Shown here piece by piece: positions 27,764 to 36,981 of a DNA stretch of 64,000 nucleotides. Source of the stretch: Gammaproteobacteria bacterium. GTDB taxonomy: Bacteria > Pseudomonadota > Gammaproteobacteria > DSM-16500. The stretch's first letter is position 1. Each line of letters starts with the position of its first letter. The stretch is from positions 1 to 64,000 of the forward strand of contig JAHCAO010000001.1 in NCBI GenBank assembly GCA_019634835.1, written 5' to 3'. The position numbers and the translations under genes were made by a program. The notes beneath the pieces are model-generated. The model was not told the origin of the DNA and did no database searches. It worked only from the letters and a program-made list of their open reading frames with translations.

Positions 27764-28129
27764 ATGCACTCTATAAGAGAAATGCAAAAAATCATGAGCT
27801 TGATTCTCTCCTTTGGAGTTCTGCTTTCTTTTTGCTTAGTGATCACTGGCGGAGGGATGTATTTACTACAACATGGTGATAGTATTCTGCAAGCTGAATT
27901 AATTGAATCGAACCTATACAGCACAAATATTTTTATTATTTGGCATACGGCTTTGTCATTGTCTCCTCTTGCCATTATTGAACTCGGATTCTTAGTACTC
28001 GTTGCCACCCAAGCTATACGTGTCGCTATGTTAGTTTGGTTTTATTTTGTCACACAAGATTATTGGTTCACATCTATCAGTATCTTTATTCTAATTACTC
28101 TAATCTATGGATTTATCTGGCGTAGTTAA
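27764..28129 (+). CDS. DUF1634 membrane protein
   Basis: A 121-residue integral membrane protein with three hydrophobic segments (about 12-34, 66-86 and 95-117). Its start codon directly follows the stop of the TauE/SafE gene, indicating co-translation. The length, topology and pairing match DUF1634, which is very often encoded next to TauE-like permeases and is probably an accessory subunit. No enzymatic motif is present. Confidence 0.8.
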   Translation: MHSIREMQKIMSLILSFGVLLSFCLVITGGGMYLLQHGDSILQAELIESNLYSTNIFIIWHTALSLSPLAIIELGFLVLVATQAIRVAMLVWFYFVTQDYWFTSISIFILITLIYGFIWRS

Positions 28130-28157
28130 TAAAAGAAGAAAAAACTGGAGTAAACGC

Positions 28158-29057
28158 ATGACATTTTTAAAATACACCACAGGTTCTAAAATTTTTAAAC
28201 AAATCGTAATTTTTATTTTTTTCGCGTTAAGCAGTGTTATCTGGTTAGGCTATTGGATATATGGACATTACTATCTCAGCACAGATGATGCTTATATTAA
28301 TGCAAATGTCGTGCAAATCGCGCCACGTATCACCGGTAAAGTGATTACACTTTATATTGACAACAACCAGTATGTAAAAAAAGGCCAGCCATTATTCGAT
28401 ATTGACCCCAAACCATTTCAACTCGCAATTCATTTAGCGCAAGCACAACTTGCCTTGAGCATTGCTGAATTAGAACATGCTGCTCTTACCAAAGATAGAA
28501 CCTCACCATTAGTCGCAAAAAAATTTCTATCGCCACAAGACGGCGATAATGCGATCGCCAGTTATAAGACAGCGATTGCTAAAGTTGACCAAGCCAAAGC
28601 AAATCTTGCTCAAGCTTATCTTAACATGGAATATACAAAAATCAGGGCACCGTCTAATGGATGGGTCACCAATGTTACCTTAAGCACTGGCGATATCATT
28701 CCTACCAACCAACCTTTATTCGCGCTGATTTGTGATGGAACATTTTGGGTTGATGCTAACTTTAAAGAAACTGAATTAGAAGCGATTCAACCCGGGCAAT
28801 TTGCTACCATCGTCACAGATCTCTATCCAAACTATAAATTTAAAGGTGTTGTTGAGAGTATTAGTGGAGGCACTGGCGCTGTTTTCTCATTATTACCGCC
28901 GCAAAATGCGACAGGTAATTGGGTCAAAGTAACACAACGCGTACCAGTACGGATCCGTATATTAAATCCTGATACGAAACATCCATTACGAATTGGCATT
29001 TCCGCAACAGTCACCGTTTCTATTCATAACAATTCTACCCAACCAAAAGCACAGTAG
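28158..29057 (+). CDS. HlyD/EmrA-like membrane fusion protein
   Basis: A periplasmic adaptor of about 299 residues. One N-terminal membrane helix is followed by the EmrA signature STDDAYINANVVQIAPRITG, a short coiled hairpin (about 95-140) and a beta-barrel domain. An in-frame start exists at 28107, but the ATG at 28158 has GGAG properly spaced. With the MFS permease just downstream it should form an EmrAB-type tripartite pump with an outer-membrane TolC, and a tolC gene lies at 59101. The substrate is unknown. Confidence 0.88.
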   Translation: MTFLKYTTGSKIFKQIVIFIFFALSSVIWLGYWIYGHYYLSTDDAYINANVVQIAPRITGKVITLYIDNNQYVKKGQPLFDIDPKPFQLAIHLAQAQLALSIAELEHAALTKDRTSPLVAKKFLSPQDGDNAIASYKTAIAKVDQAKANLAQAYLNMEYTKIRAPSNGWVTNVTLSTGDIIPTNQPLFALICDGTFWVDANFKETELEAIQPGQFATIVTDLYPNYKFKGVVESISGGTGAVFSLLPPQNATGNWVKVTQRVPVRIRILNPDTKHPLRIGISATVTVSIHNNSTQPKAQ

Positions 29058-29064
29058 CTCAAAC

Positions 29065-30567
29065 ATGCCTGAATTGTATAAAAAAATTTCTTCTTTTGAC
29101 CGTTGGATTATTACACTTGTCGTCATGTCTGCAACACTAATGCAAGTTATCGATACCACTATCGTTAATGTTGCATTACCACATATGCAAGGCTCATTAG
29201 GCGCTTCTTCTGATGAAATAACCTGGACATTAACGAGTTATCTTGTCTCATCCGCTATTTTCATGCCACTAACCGGTTATCTCTCTGACAAACTGGGAAG
29301 AAAAAAATATCTCACCCTATCCATTGCTGGATTTACTATTGTTTCTGCATTATGCGGCGCATCTATCTCTTTAAACGAAATTGTTTTCTTTCGCTTATTA
29401 CAAGGCATCTTTGGCGCAAGCCTTGTACCTCTTTCACAAGCTATTCTCACAGACATTTTTCCACCTGAAGAACGCGGCAAAGCAATGACCATTTGGGGAG
29501 TAGGAGTCATGGTTGGCCCAATTCTCGGCCCAACGCTTGGAGGTTATTTAATCGACATCGCCTCATGGCGCTGGACTTTTTATGTCAATGTACCAGTAGG
29601 TTTATTTACTTTATTGTTAACCCATATGATTCCCGATACGCCTAAAAAAAATCGCGATATGGATTGGAGTGGATTGATAATGATATCGATAGCAATCGGC
29701 GGATTACAATACATACTTGACCGTGGTAATACTCAAGATTGGTTTAATTCCACCCTTATTTGTATTGTTACTTATCTTACTATTACTGGATTTTTAGGAT
29801 TTATTTTTCACAACCTTAATGAAAAAACAAAAATTGTTTTTGACTTAAGAATTTTTAAAGATAGAAACTTTGCTATCGCTAGCACTTTACTTTGTATTTT
29901 TGGATTAGGCTTGTATGGCATGATGGTCATTCAACCAATGATGATGGAAGGATTATTAAATTATCCCGCGCTCACTACGGGCTTAATAATGGCACCGCGC
30001 GGCATTAGTGGGATGATTAGTATGATCATGGTTGGCAGACTAATTACAATATTTGATCCACGATGGTTGATTATTATTGGGGTCCTCACTAATGTTCTCG
30101 GTACACTCATTGGCACACACTATTCCATTACTTACATTAGTCCATTCTGGTTAATCTTTCCCATGATATTACAAGGATTTGGTCTAGGTATGATATTTGT
30201 GCCTCTTTCTATTATTGCTTATTCCACGCTACCAGCTGAACTACGAACTGAAGCGGCAGGATTATTTAGTCTTTTACGTACAATAGGCGGCTCTATTGGT
30301 ATTTCAATCGCCATCAGTATTGCAACTCGGCGTACACAATTTTTTTGGAATCAGTTAGGAGGGTTGATCACACCCTATCAACCTGCTGTTTACAACTATT
30401 TAAATCCATTGCACTTACAACTTCAGCAACCTCTTAGTGCTGAAATTATTCGCGCTATGTTGCTTCAACAGGCAAAAATGCTTTCTTTCGTGAATTTATT
30501 TGCATTCATTGCAGGATGTTTTATTTTAATGATCCCGTTAACATTGCTAGTAAGAAGTAGTAAGTAG
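29065..30567 (+). CDS. EmrB-like DHA2 family MFS efflux permease
   Basis: A 500-residue, 14-helix drug:proton antiporter. Motif A (GYLSDKLGRKK), motif C-like GPILGPTLGGYLID and the N-terminal MQVIDTTIVNVALP identify the DHA2 family. The frame is open to 28993 inside the previous gene, but homologues begin near the ATG at 29065, eight bases after the adaptor stop codon. It pairs with the EmrA-like protein, probably by translational coupling since the ribosome-binding site is weak. Confidence 0.9.
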   Translation: MPELYKKISSFDRWIITLVVMSATLMQVIDTTIVNVALPHMQGSLGASSDEITWTLTSYLVSSAIFMPLTGYLSDKLGRKKYLTLSIAGFTIVSALCGASISLNEIVFFRLLQGIFGASLVPLSQAILTDIFPPEERGKAMTIWGVGVMVGPILGPTLGGYLIDIASWRWTFYVNVPVGLFTLLLTHMIPDTPKKNRDMDWSGLIMISIAIGGLQYILDRGNTQDWFNSTLICIVTYLTITGFLGFIFHNLNEKTKIVFDLRIFKDRNFAIASTLLCIFGLGLYGMMVIQPMMMEGLLNYPALTTGLIMAPRGISGMISMIMVGRLITIFDPRWLIIIGVLTNVLGTLIGTHYSITYISPFWLIFPMILQGFGLGMIFVPLSIIAYSTLPAELRTEAAGLFSLLRTIGGSIGISIAISIATRRTQFFWNQLGGLITPYQPAVYNYLNPLHLQLQQPLSAEIIRAMLLQQAKMLSFVNLFAFIAGCFILMIPLTLLVRSSK

Positions 30568-30615
30568 TCCGCTAATATACCATCATGGAGCTAGCACGTT
30601 AATTAATTACAAATG

Positions 30616-31413
30616 CTAATATCCCGCAGCATTCTCCTCGAAAGTACCAATATAAGTTGCCGCACGTACCACTGCTGTTTCCAATCGTCCATCATCATAG
30701 AGATTAATCCACCGATATCCAGGCGGCAGGTTTTCAAGACCAAAATGATCTTGTTGACGCATGAATTGTATACAGGTTGATGGTGTGGAATAGCATTTCA
30801 CTCCATTGACGATTTTCTCAAACTCCTGGTGTACATGGCCAAATAAGACTGTATTCACATTAGAAAACTTTGAAATGATTTGCCAAAAATCATCTGCGTT
30901 AGTTAACCCTAAGTTATCAAGCCAATGGCTACCAACAGGTAGCGGGTGGTGATGGAAAAGTATTATCGCATGATGTTTGGGATAAGTATGTAAACAATGC
31001 TGCAAATAACTCAATTGCAAATGACTTAAATAACCTTCTACTGCACCCGATTTATGTGAATCTAATAGAATGATTTGCCAATTTTTTTTGACAATATGTC
31101 TATCGCCTGACACTAATCCTCGCGGATAAACTGCCGACATGATTTTTGGATCATCATGATTTCCTGGCACACAATAAACGGGAACGTTAAATTCCTCAAA
31201 CATCTCCGCTATTCGAATGTAAGCAGATTCTGAATAATCCTGGGATAAATCACCAGAATGAATAATAAAATCCACTGGTTCCGCTCTTTGCCGTAAAAGA
31301 TCTAATACTGCTTTGAAACTTTTTTGCGTTTGTACACCCAGCAATGCTTTATCTTTATCCGAAAATAAATGAGTATCACTGATTTGAATTATCCTTAAAG
31401 GAACATTACCCAT
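30616..31413 (-). CDS. cpdA: 3',5'-cyclic-AMP phosphodiesterase
   Basis: A 265-residue calcineurin-like metallophosphoesterase. All metal-site motifs are present in order: DTHL (about 13), GDLSQD (about 54), GNHDD (about 85), HHHPLPVGSHWLD (about 156) and GHVHQE (about 195). The WLDNLGL and PSTCIQF segments are characteristic of class III cAMP phosphodiesterases, so cAMP hydrolysis is the best call. It is a single gene, convergent with the efflux permease. Confidence 0.88.
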   Translation of the reverse strand: MGNVPLRIIQISDTHLFSDKDKALLGVQTQKSFKAVLDLLRQRAEPVDFIIHSGDLSQDYSESAYIRIAEMFEEFNVPVYCVPGNHDDPKIMSAVYPRGLVSGDRHIVKKNWQIILLDSHKSGAVEGYLSHLQLSYLQHCLHTYPKHHAIILFHHHPLPVGSHWLDNLGLTNADDFWQIISKFSNVNTVLFGHVHQEFEKIVNGVKCYSTPSTCIQFMRQQDHFGLENLPPGYRWINLYDDGRLETAVVRAATYIGTFEENAAGY

Positions 31414-31551
31414 GTGAGAATCCTTTCAACGTATATCATATTATCATAACTGGTTCATGTGAAAAAAAACAAATATCAATGCAATAACCTAGGCCTTCAG
31501 CGGAATGCCTGACAATAACCACTAAATAAGGCCTTATTGAATAACTTGCTT

Positions 31552-32210
31552 TTAACTCATTGATTCTATGTTCTTTATATTCACAACATGCTTTTTCAAA
31601 ATCTTAATTAACAGTTGAGGATTTTCTTCAAGGCTTTCATAGGATCGATAAGCTAAAAATAACTTATAATGTCGAATGCTGCCAACATCTAGAGAAAGTT
31701 TCACTAAATCGCATGACTTGCTTGCACATACTCTTCGCTGAGCCAAGCATACCCTAAACCATGGATTAACATTTCAAATTTTAATTTCAGACTATTTACA
31801 TACCATACATTCGAAATATTGAGCTAACCACAATCTATGCTATTCTTCCTGTTATCATCCATCACAATGATTTGCCTTTCCACAGCCAGATCGGATTGGT
31901 GAAGTGTTCTATTCAACTGGCTTAAACGATGAGTTGGGCTTGCATAAAGAGCACTAGATACTTCATAAAAACCTTCTGCAATAATATCTTTTGGGTATTT
32001 GTAAGTGATCACAATATTAGCTTCATTCTTTTCTAGCATATCACTAGGACCAGATAAAATTCCTCTGGATATTATAACAGTAGTCTCATTTGTTAATTCA
32101 GAAAATTCATTTAGCGCCTGCATATGAATTTTTTTTGGGAAAATCTCATCAACAGCCAACCGGATTCTCGATTCAATTTTATTAATTTTTCCTTCTGCTT
32201 TTAGTTCCAT
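31552..32210 (-). pseudogene. Decayed LysR-type regulator
   Basis: Translation of the minus strand gives a LysR substrate-binding domain in pieces. The segment 31824-32210 (ESRIRLAVDEIFP, then ALYASPTHRLSQLNRTL) runs into a stop codon; the same frame continues after the stop with WYVNSLKLKFEMLIHGLGYAWL; then a frameshift leads to the C-terminal piece at 31552-31746. The DNA-binding N-terminal domain is absent, and the fragment ends abruptly against another gene remnant near 32211. It is not functional. Confidence 0.7.
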
Positions 32211-32246
32211 TTGTCGTTTTTGACTTAAATAACAATCAAATAAAGC

Positions 32247-33040
32247 GTCGCTTTCCTGTCATTGACGGAACACATAATTTTATTTTTTCACCTGATGGAG
32301 AATGGTTACGGTTAATGTCAGGAAAAAATGGTATCAGCAAACTTCACGCTGAAACTGGTGCGATAGCAGGACAATATAAAGGTGAGCCCCCTATTCGGGG
32401 ATTAAGTTATACAAATGATTACCAAAAATTAATTTTTTCAGGAAATAATGAAATTATACTTTTGGATCCCATTTCTCTGCAAATAGATCATAAAACTAAC
32501 CATTTAAATGTAGATCAAATCTTATATTTTGTTGTCACACTCAATGGAAAATATATTCTAGCTTCAGCTGTATGGAACAATGAAGTATTGGTGATTGATG
32601 TAAAACAAGAGAAAATCATTAAGCGAATAGTAACTGGTGTTGATCCAATTAATATTAGTGTTAGTCCAGATAGTCAATTTGCATATGTAACAAACGGTAG
32701 AAATTCACATGTTAGCAAAATTAATTTGCATACTTTTACCCTTTCAGAGATTACCACACAACCAGGAAGTAATGGCATTGCCCCATTTTCAAAGGAGATT
32801 GGAAACCCATTAAAACAAACGAATAAAAAAAATTCTATTTCAATTGCAACTCTTTTACCATTAACAGGCGATAATTGGAAATATGGAAGGAATCTCATGC
32901 TAGGTTATGAGTTTTTTCGAGATTATATTAATCAGCATGATGGAATTAAAATTGGAAGCAAAGCAAATCATTTATTTATCTATTATACAGATACCCAAAG
33001 CAATATTAATCATTTACCCGAGTTAGTAAAAGAAATGCAA
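32247..33040 (+). pseudogene. 5'-truncated beta-propeller plus periplasmic-binding-protein remnant
   Basis: The frame is open upstream of the ATG at 32315 and encodes a propeller strand (FIFSPDGEWLRLMSG), so the 5' end has been lost. Several YVTN-like propeller repeats (NVDQILYFVV, SPDSQFAYVTNGRN) are followed by ISIATLLPLTGDNWKYGRNL, which resembles the start of a branched-chain-amino-acid-type periplasmic binding domain. That domain breaks off after about 70 residues, where the sequence turns into an unrelated hydrolase fragment. No start or signal peptide is visible. Confidence 0.55.
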
Positions 33041-33285
33041 CATCTTATGGTCATGCACATCGATTTAACCAAACAAATTTTGCTGGAAAAATTGCACTAT
33101 TTTGGGGAGATGATGACGATCGCGCCCCATTGAGCGGTACATTAGCTTTAGTTAAGAATGCTAAGGAAAGTGATATAACATTATTTCATTACGCTAATGC
33201 AAAACATGGGTTTGATAATTCTTATCTACCTGAATCATTGGAACTGACGGATGAAGATGGGAATATTTTATCATCTTGGTTATAA
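33040..33285 (+). pseudogene. C-terminal fragment of a dienelactone-hydrolase-like protein
   Basis: In a frame different from the preceding remnant, about 80 codons encode SYGHAHRFN, then KIALFWGDDDDRAP, FHYANAKHGFDN and a stop at 33285. The GDDD and HGF motifs match the Asp and His ends of dienelactone-hydrolase family proteins. The nucleophile domain is missing. It is a fragment joined to the propeller remnant at about 33040. Confidence 0.55.
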
Positions 33286-33516
33286 TGAAAAAGCACGTTA
33301 TCAATCGATAAATGACTTGATTGGCTTTCTTTCGAGAGACCCATCATACCTGTAGAATTGTTGATTTTGATTACAAAACCCAATACACTAGCAAAAATTT
33401 AGGTGTTTTGAAATAAATAGAATTTGTCTTTTTTTAATCAAATTAATTGTAAAAACCACCTTAAGTTAAAATTGATTTAATTTTTAAAAATTACTAAATA
33501 AAACAGCGGAGTGGCC

Positions 33517-34425
33517 ATGCATTCACATCACCCAGTAAAGGAAAACAAACAAATCCCGCGGAAACAACATAATCTTGCTACGTTAGTTGCTGAGAAAGTA
33601 ACAGATAACATGTTCTTTACTTTCGATTTTTCTGGATATCATTATCATTCAATTTCTGAAAAGCTAAAAAAAATCATAGAAGAAGAATGTATTGATATAT
33701 TAACTTCGTTCTCATTATCTGAAACACAATCCAATATTCTAAAAGATAACTTAAAGGAGTTAACGTATAAAGTAGCAGGTACAATGACAAGGAATCCTGA
33801 TTCTATTAATATTGTCAGTGGCGAGGGTCTTACTGCCACGGGGCTAACTAAGATCTATTTTGATGCTTTATCTTGTAAGATAAAGACGTTTGTTAATGAT
33901 GCAATAAATCCTTTTAATCCTAAAATAGCTCACTTATGGTATGAAGATATCCATGGAAAGCACTATGATACTAGCACCTATGATAAATTAAACGGTGATA
34001 AAGAAGTGCGCCGTAAAGCAATACTATCTATCTTGGGAGAGCAGCTCTTACTGTTATCTACGCCTGATCAAGCACGTGCCTTGTGCAACGAGATAAAAGA
34101 AGAAAATAATGCTTTTATTCTTGCACTGCGTAAACCTAGAGGATTGAATAGTTTACTGAATCGCGAAGCCAATACAAATAGTTTTGTTAGTTACGAAAAT
34201 CAATTATTTAATTTAAACTGCAGCATCGGTCTACTTGTAAAGCTAATACAGAAATCATTTATTAAAATCACTTTACCAGTTGATATAATTCATCTTACTA
34301 CGTCTTTTTTCACACCGAAGGAGCGGAATCAACTGGCAAACACGTTACCTCTCGTAAATAAGAAAATGGCAAAAGCAAAAGAAAAGGAACTCAATACACT
34401 TCGAGAAACGTATAAAAGAAGTTAA
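33517..34425 (+). CDS. Unknown protein, effector candidate
   Basis: About 302 residues from the ATG at 33517, which follows GCGGAG at correct spacing (a GTG six bases earlier is also possible). It is soluble, mostly helical and Lys-rich at the C-terminus, without a signal peptide. Near 255-290 the pattern LPVDIIHLTTSFFTPKERNQ followed by LPLVNKKM weakly recalls an F-box-like helix bundle. No catalytic motif is recognised. Its place among decayed genes and other effector candidates is the main hint of a host-interaction role. Confidence 0.5.
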   Translation: MHSHHPVKENKQIPRKQHNLATLVAEKVTDNMFFTFDFSGYHYHSISEKLKKIIEEECIDILTSFSLSETQSNILKDNLKELTYKVAGTMTRNPDSINIVSGEGLTATGLTKIYFDALSCKIKTFVNDAINPFNPKIAHLWYEDIHGKHYDTSTYDKLNGDKEVRRKAILSILGEQLLLLSTPDQARALCNEIKEENNAFILALRKPRGLNSLLNREANTNSFVSYENQLFNLNCSIGLLVKLIQKSFIKITLPVDIIHLTTSFFTPKERNQLANTLPLVNKKMAKAKEKELNTLRETYKRS

Positions 34426-34446
34426 ATTGATACAGGGTTTGGAGTT

Positions 34447-34527
34447 TATCTAGGATTCGTGCTTGTTATTTTGTACTGTTTTGCCGCGAGGATGGCGGCA
34501 ATTGACAACAAATCCTAGATTTCGGTA
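34447..34527. repeat. Inverted repeat downstream of two convergent genes
   Basis: ATCTAGGATT and its complement AATCCTAGAT flank about 60 bases that contain a smaller GC-rich hairpin (TTGCCGC ... GCGGCAA). It lies between convergent genes and may act as a terminator, though there is no T run. Confidence 0.4.
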
Positions 34528-34559
34528 GATGCAATCACATACCATCAGAAAACTTGGTT

Positions 34560-35309
34560 TTACTGAAGCGCCATTGGCCCTCGTGGAGGGCTAATATTAA
34601 TAAACACATCTTTTCGGCAAATAAATTGCGCTTGTGTAAAAGCAACACCATTTTTCTCAGCGGATAGCGTATAAGGCTCATCACGCGGAGGAAGATTATA
34701 AAAAGCAACCCCGCCATCTTTAGTGGTCTGGATTAAACCTTTAGTGAAAGGATTAGTTTTGCCTTTTAATGGCCCTGCTTGGAAAATGTCAAAGTAAAAA
34801 GGAGTTTCATTCATATTCGGCGTAAGAGTAACCTTAGCATCTGGCTCACCTTGTTCGTCATCATCCATCGTTTTTCCATACGCCATAATGGTTGTTGCAA
34901 CATGACAACTATCTTTATCAAAATTTACACCCATTATCGTTGCAAGCAAGTAATATGTTTCCAATGATGGCACTTGGAAAGTAATATTATTATGTGGGCC
35001 TGTTAAGCCATTACGAGGAACCAGTTGAGTGCCTGACTGTGTTGTTTTATAACCCCATTTTTCAAAAATTAGCGTAATAGGTTTCCCAACTGGATATAAG
35101 AATGGACCAAAGCGACCATGATTGTCTGTTTTAATTTTTAATCCTGTTTCTAATACGGTAATGGTTGCATCAGATAATTCTGTGCCTAAGATAAATGAAC
35201 GTGCAAAACCTGAAACAGGAGCAAATTCTTCTATTGCGTAACAGGAGGTTGTTAGTATAGCAATGATGAATAGTATGAGAACACTATATTTATGAAGATA
35301 AAACATCAT
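34560..35309 (-). CDS. Secreted protein with a carboxypeptidase-regulatory-like domain
   Basis: A 249-residue protein with a Sec signal peptide (hydrophobic core about 9-21; cleavage likely near CYA at about 23-25; the Cys in TTSCYA could also make it a lipoprotein). The mature part begins with a transthyretin-like, CarboxypepD_reg-type beta fold (VSGFARSFILGTELSDATITV, then KTDNHGRFGPFLYPVGKPITL), and a similar pattern recurs at 165-225. Function is unknown; binding or scaffolding in the periplasm or outside the cell is plausible. Confidence 0.6.
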   Translation of the reverse strand: MMFYLHKYSVLILFIIAILTTSCYAIEEFAPVSGFARSFILGTELSDATITVLETGLKIKTDNHGRFGPFLYPVGKPITLIFEKWGYKTTQSGTQLVPRNGLTGPHNNITFQVPSLETYYLLATIMGVNFDKDSCHVATTIMAYGKTMDDDEQGEPDAKVTLTPNMNETPFYFDIFQAGPLKGKTNPFTKGLIQTTKDGGVAFYNLPPRDEPYTLSAEKNGVAFTQAQFICRKDVFINISPPRGPMALQ

Positions 35310-35550
35310 ATATTAAATCCCTTAATAAATAATGATAAAATATTAAAGTCCATGCCTACTATTAGTAGGAACATAGAGGATAACAATATCTAATTAACTT
35401 TTTAAATTAATAAATGCAATATTTTTTTAGCTTAATCAAGTGACAAGTGGCTGTTTTCCGGGAAATCTTATCGATAGCTAATTTTAGTCGAATAATGCAG
35501 AATATTCGTAAAATTTTACCTGCTCCAAAAAAAGAGAGAATCGAAATAGA

Positions 35551-36741
35551 ATGCCAAGTAAAATTAAACCGTTATTTTTTCCTCTCTTGTTAGTTTTGTA
35601 TGAGATTTCTACTTATCTCTCAAATGATATGTATCTGCCAGCATTACCTGACATGATGAGAGAATTAAGATTATCCACACAGCAAGCCCAATTGACACTA
35701 ACCTCATGGTTTGCAGGGTCTGCAAGCTTACCCTTAGTGATGGGCGTGATTTCTGACCGTTATGGCAGAAGACTTGTTTTATTGTGGGGAGGTGTCTTTT
35801 ATATATTGGCTACCATTGTATGTGCAATAACCGTGAACGCACATGTATTGCTGATAGCGCGTTTTATAGAAGGTGCAGCCATACCATCGATGATGGTATC
35901 TGGGTATGCGTGTATACACGAACTATATGACCAGAAAGAAGCCATTAAAATACTAGCGTTAATGAGTAGTATTACAGTGTTGGCGCCAGCGTTAGGACCA
36001 TTCCTTGGTAGTATCGTGCTGTATTTTGTTAGCTGGCGCGGTATTTTTTGGATTATTGCCATATGGGCTTTAATAGCTGTCTTATTATTGACTAAGTGGA
36101 TGCCCGAAACACATCCACTTGAAAAGCGCCAACCCATTCATTTAGAAATAATATGCAAGCAATACGGACGTATTTTAATAAATAAACAATTTATGCTGCG
36201 TCTATTGATATTAGGATTTATTTTCACCGGGTTTATCGTGTGGATTACAGCTGGGCCTTTGTTGGTCATTAGAAATTTTCATTATAAGCCTATTATATTT
36301 GGAGTGATTCAAGCAGGCATTTTTTCTGCCTATATTATTGGCAACTACCTGGTGAAATATTTGTTGGAATGGTTAGATATAAAGTATCTTATAGGAGCAG
36401 GAGTAGGGGTTAGCTTGGTAGGTGGCCTATTGGCTCTAGGATCAGCTATCTTATTTCCATTTCTGATATACCCATTTATCTGTTCGATGGTCATTTATTC
36501 ATTTGGCTCAGGAATATGCTTCGCGCCCCTGAACCGATCTATCATAGAAGCCAGTGATGAACCTATGGGTGTACGTGTTGCACTTTTCACTGCATTGTGG
36601 ACAGGATTCGCAGTAGTAGGTAGTTTAATCGCCAGTTTTTATTTTACAGGGACGATTATTTCAATAGCATGGCCCGTTGCGTTAGCTATTATTTTCTCTT
36701 ATCTCATACTGACATTTGGGCAATTCGATACCCATAGTTAA
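35551..36741 (+). CDS. Bcr/CflA-family MFS drug efflux transporter
   Basis: A 396-residue, 12-helix major facilitator. The first helix contains STYLSNDMYLPALPDMMREL, characteristic of the Bcr/CflA (DHA1) group, motif A appears as GVISDRYGRRL, and the fifth helix has VLAPALGPFLGS (motif C). Proton-driven export of antibiotics or small metabolites from the inner membrane is expected. It is a single gene at the edge of the effector-rich segment. Confidence 0.88.
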   Translation: MPSKIKPLFFPLLLVLYEISTYLSNDMYLPALPDMMRELRLSTQQAQLTLTSWFAGSASLPLVMGVISDRYGRRLVLLWGGVFYILATIVCAITVNAHVLLIARFIEGAAIPSMMVSGYACIHELYDQKEAIKILALMSSITVLAPALGPFLGSIVLYFVSWRGIFWIIAIWALIAVLLLTKWMPETHPLEKRQPIHLEIICKQYGRILINKQFMLRLLILGFIFTGFIVWITAGPLLVIRNFHYKPIIFGVIQAGIFSAYIIGNYLVKYLLEWLDIKYLIGAGVGVSLVGGLLALGSAILFPFLIYPFICSMVIYSFGSGICFAPLNRSIIEASDEPMGVRVALFTALWTGFAVVGSLIASFYFTGTIISIAWPVALAIIFSYLILTFGQFDTHS

Positions 36742-36981
36742 TGTAAAATTACTACTAGCTTATTATAGTAAACTTAACCAAGCAGATAATACCGTCATTG
36801 AAAAAAGAAAAAAAGCCTTTCATAAATCTGGTTGTATAATTTCATAATATGTTTAGTCAAGATGCTTGTCTTCGACTCGCTATGTCACAGTTATATCGGG
36901 CAAACCAACACAACTAAAGTCCAAATCAACAAAATAATTGTTGGATGATCAGTACAAAATAAATAATGAGCTTACTTAATT

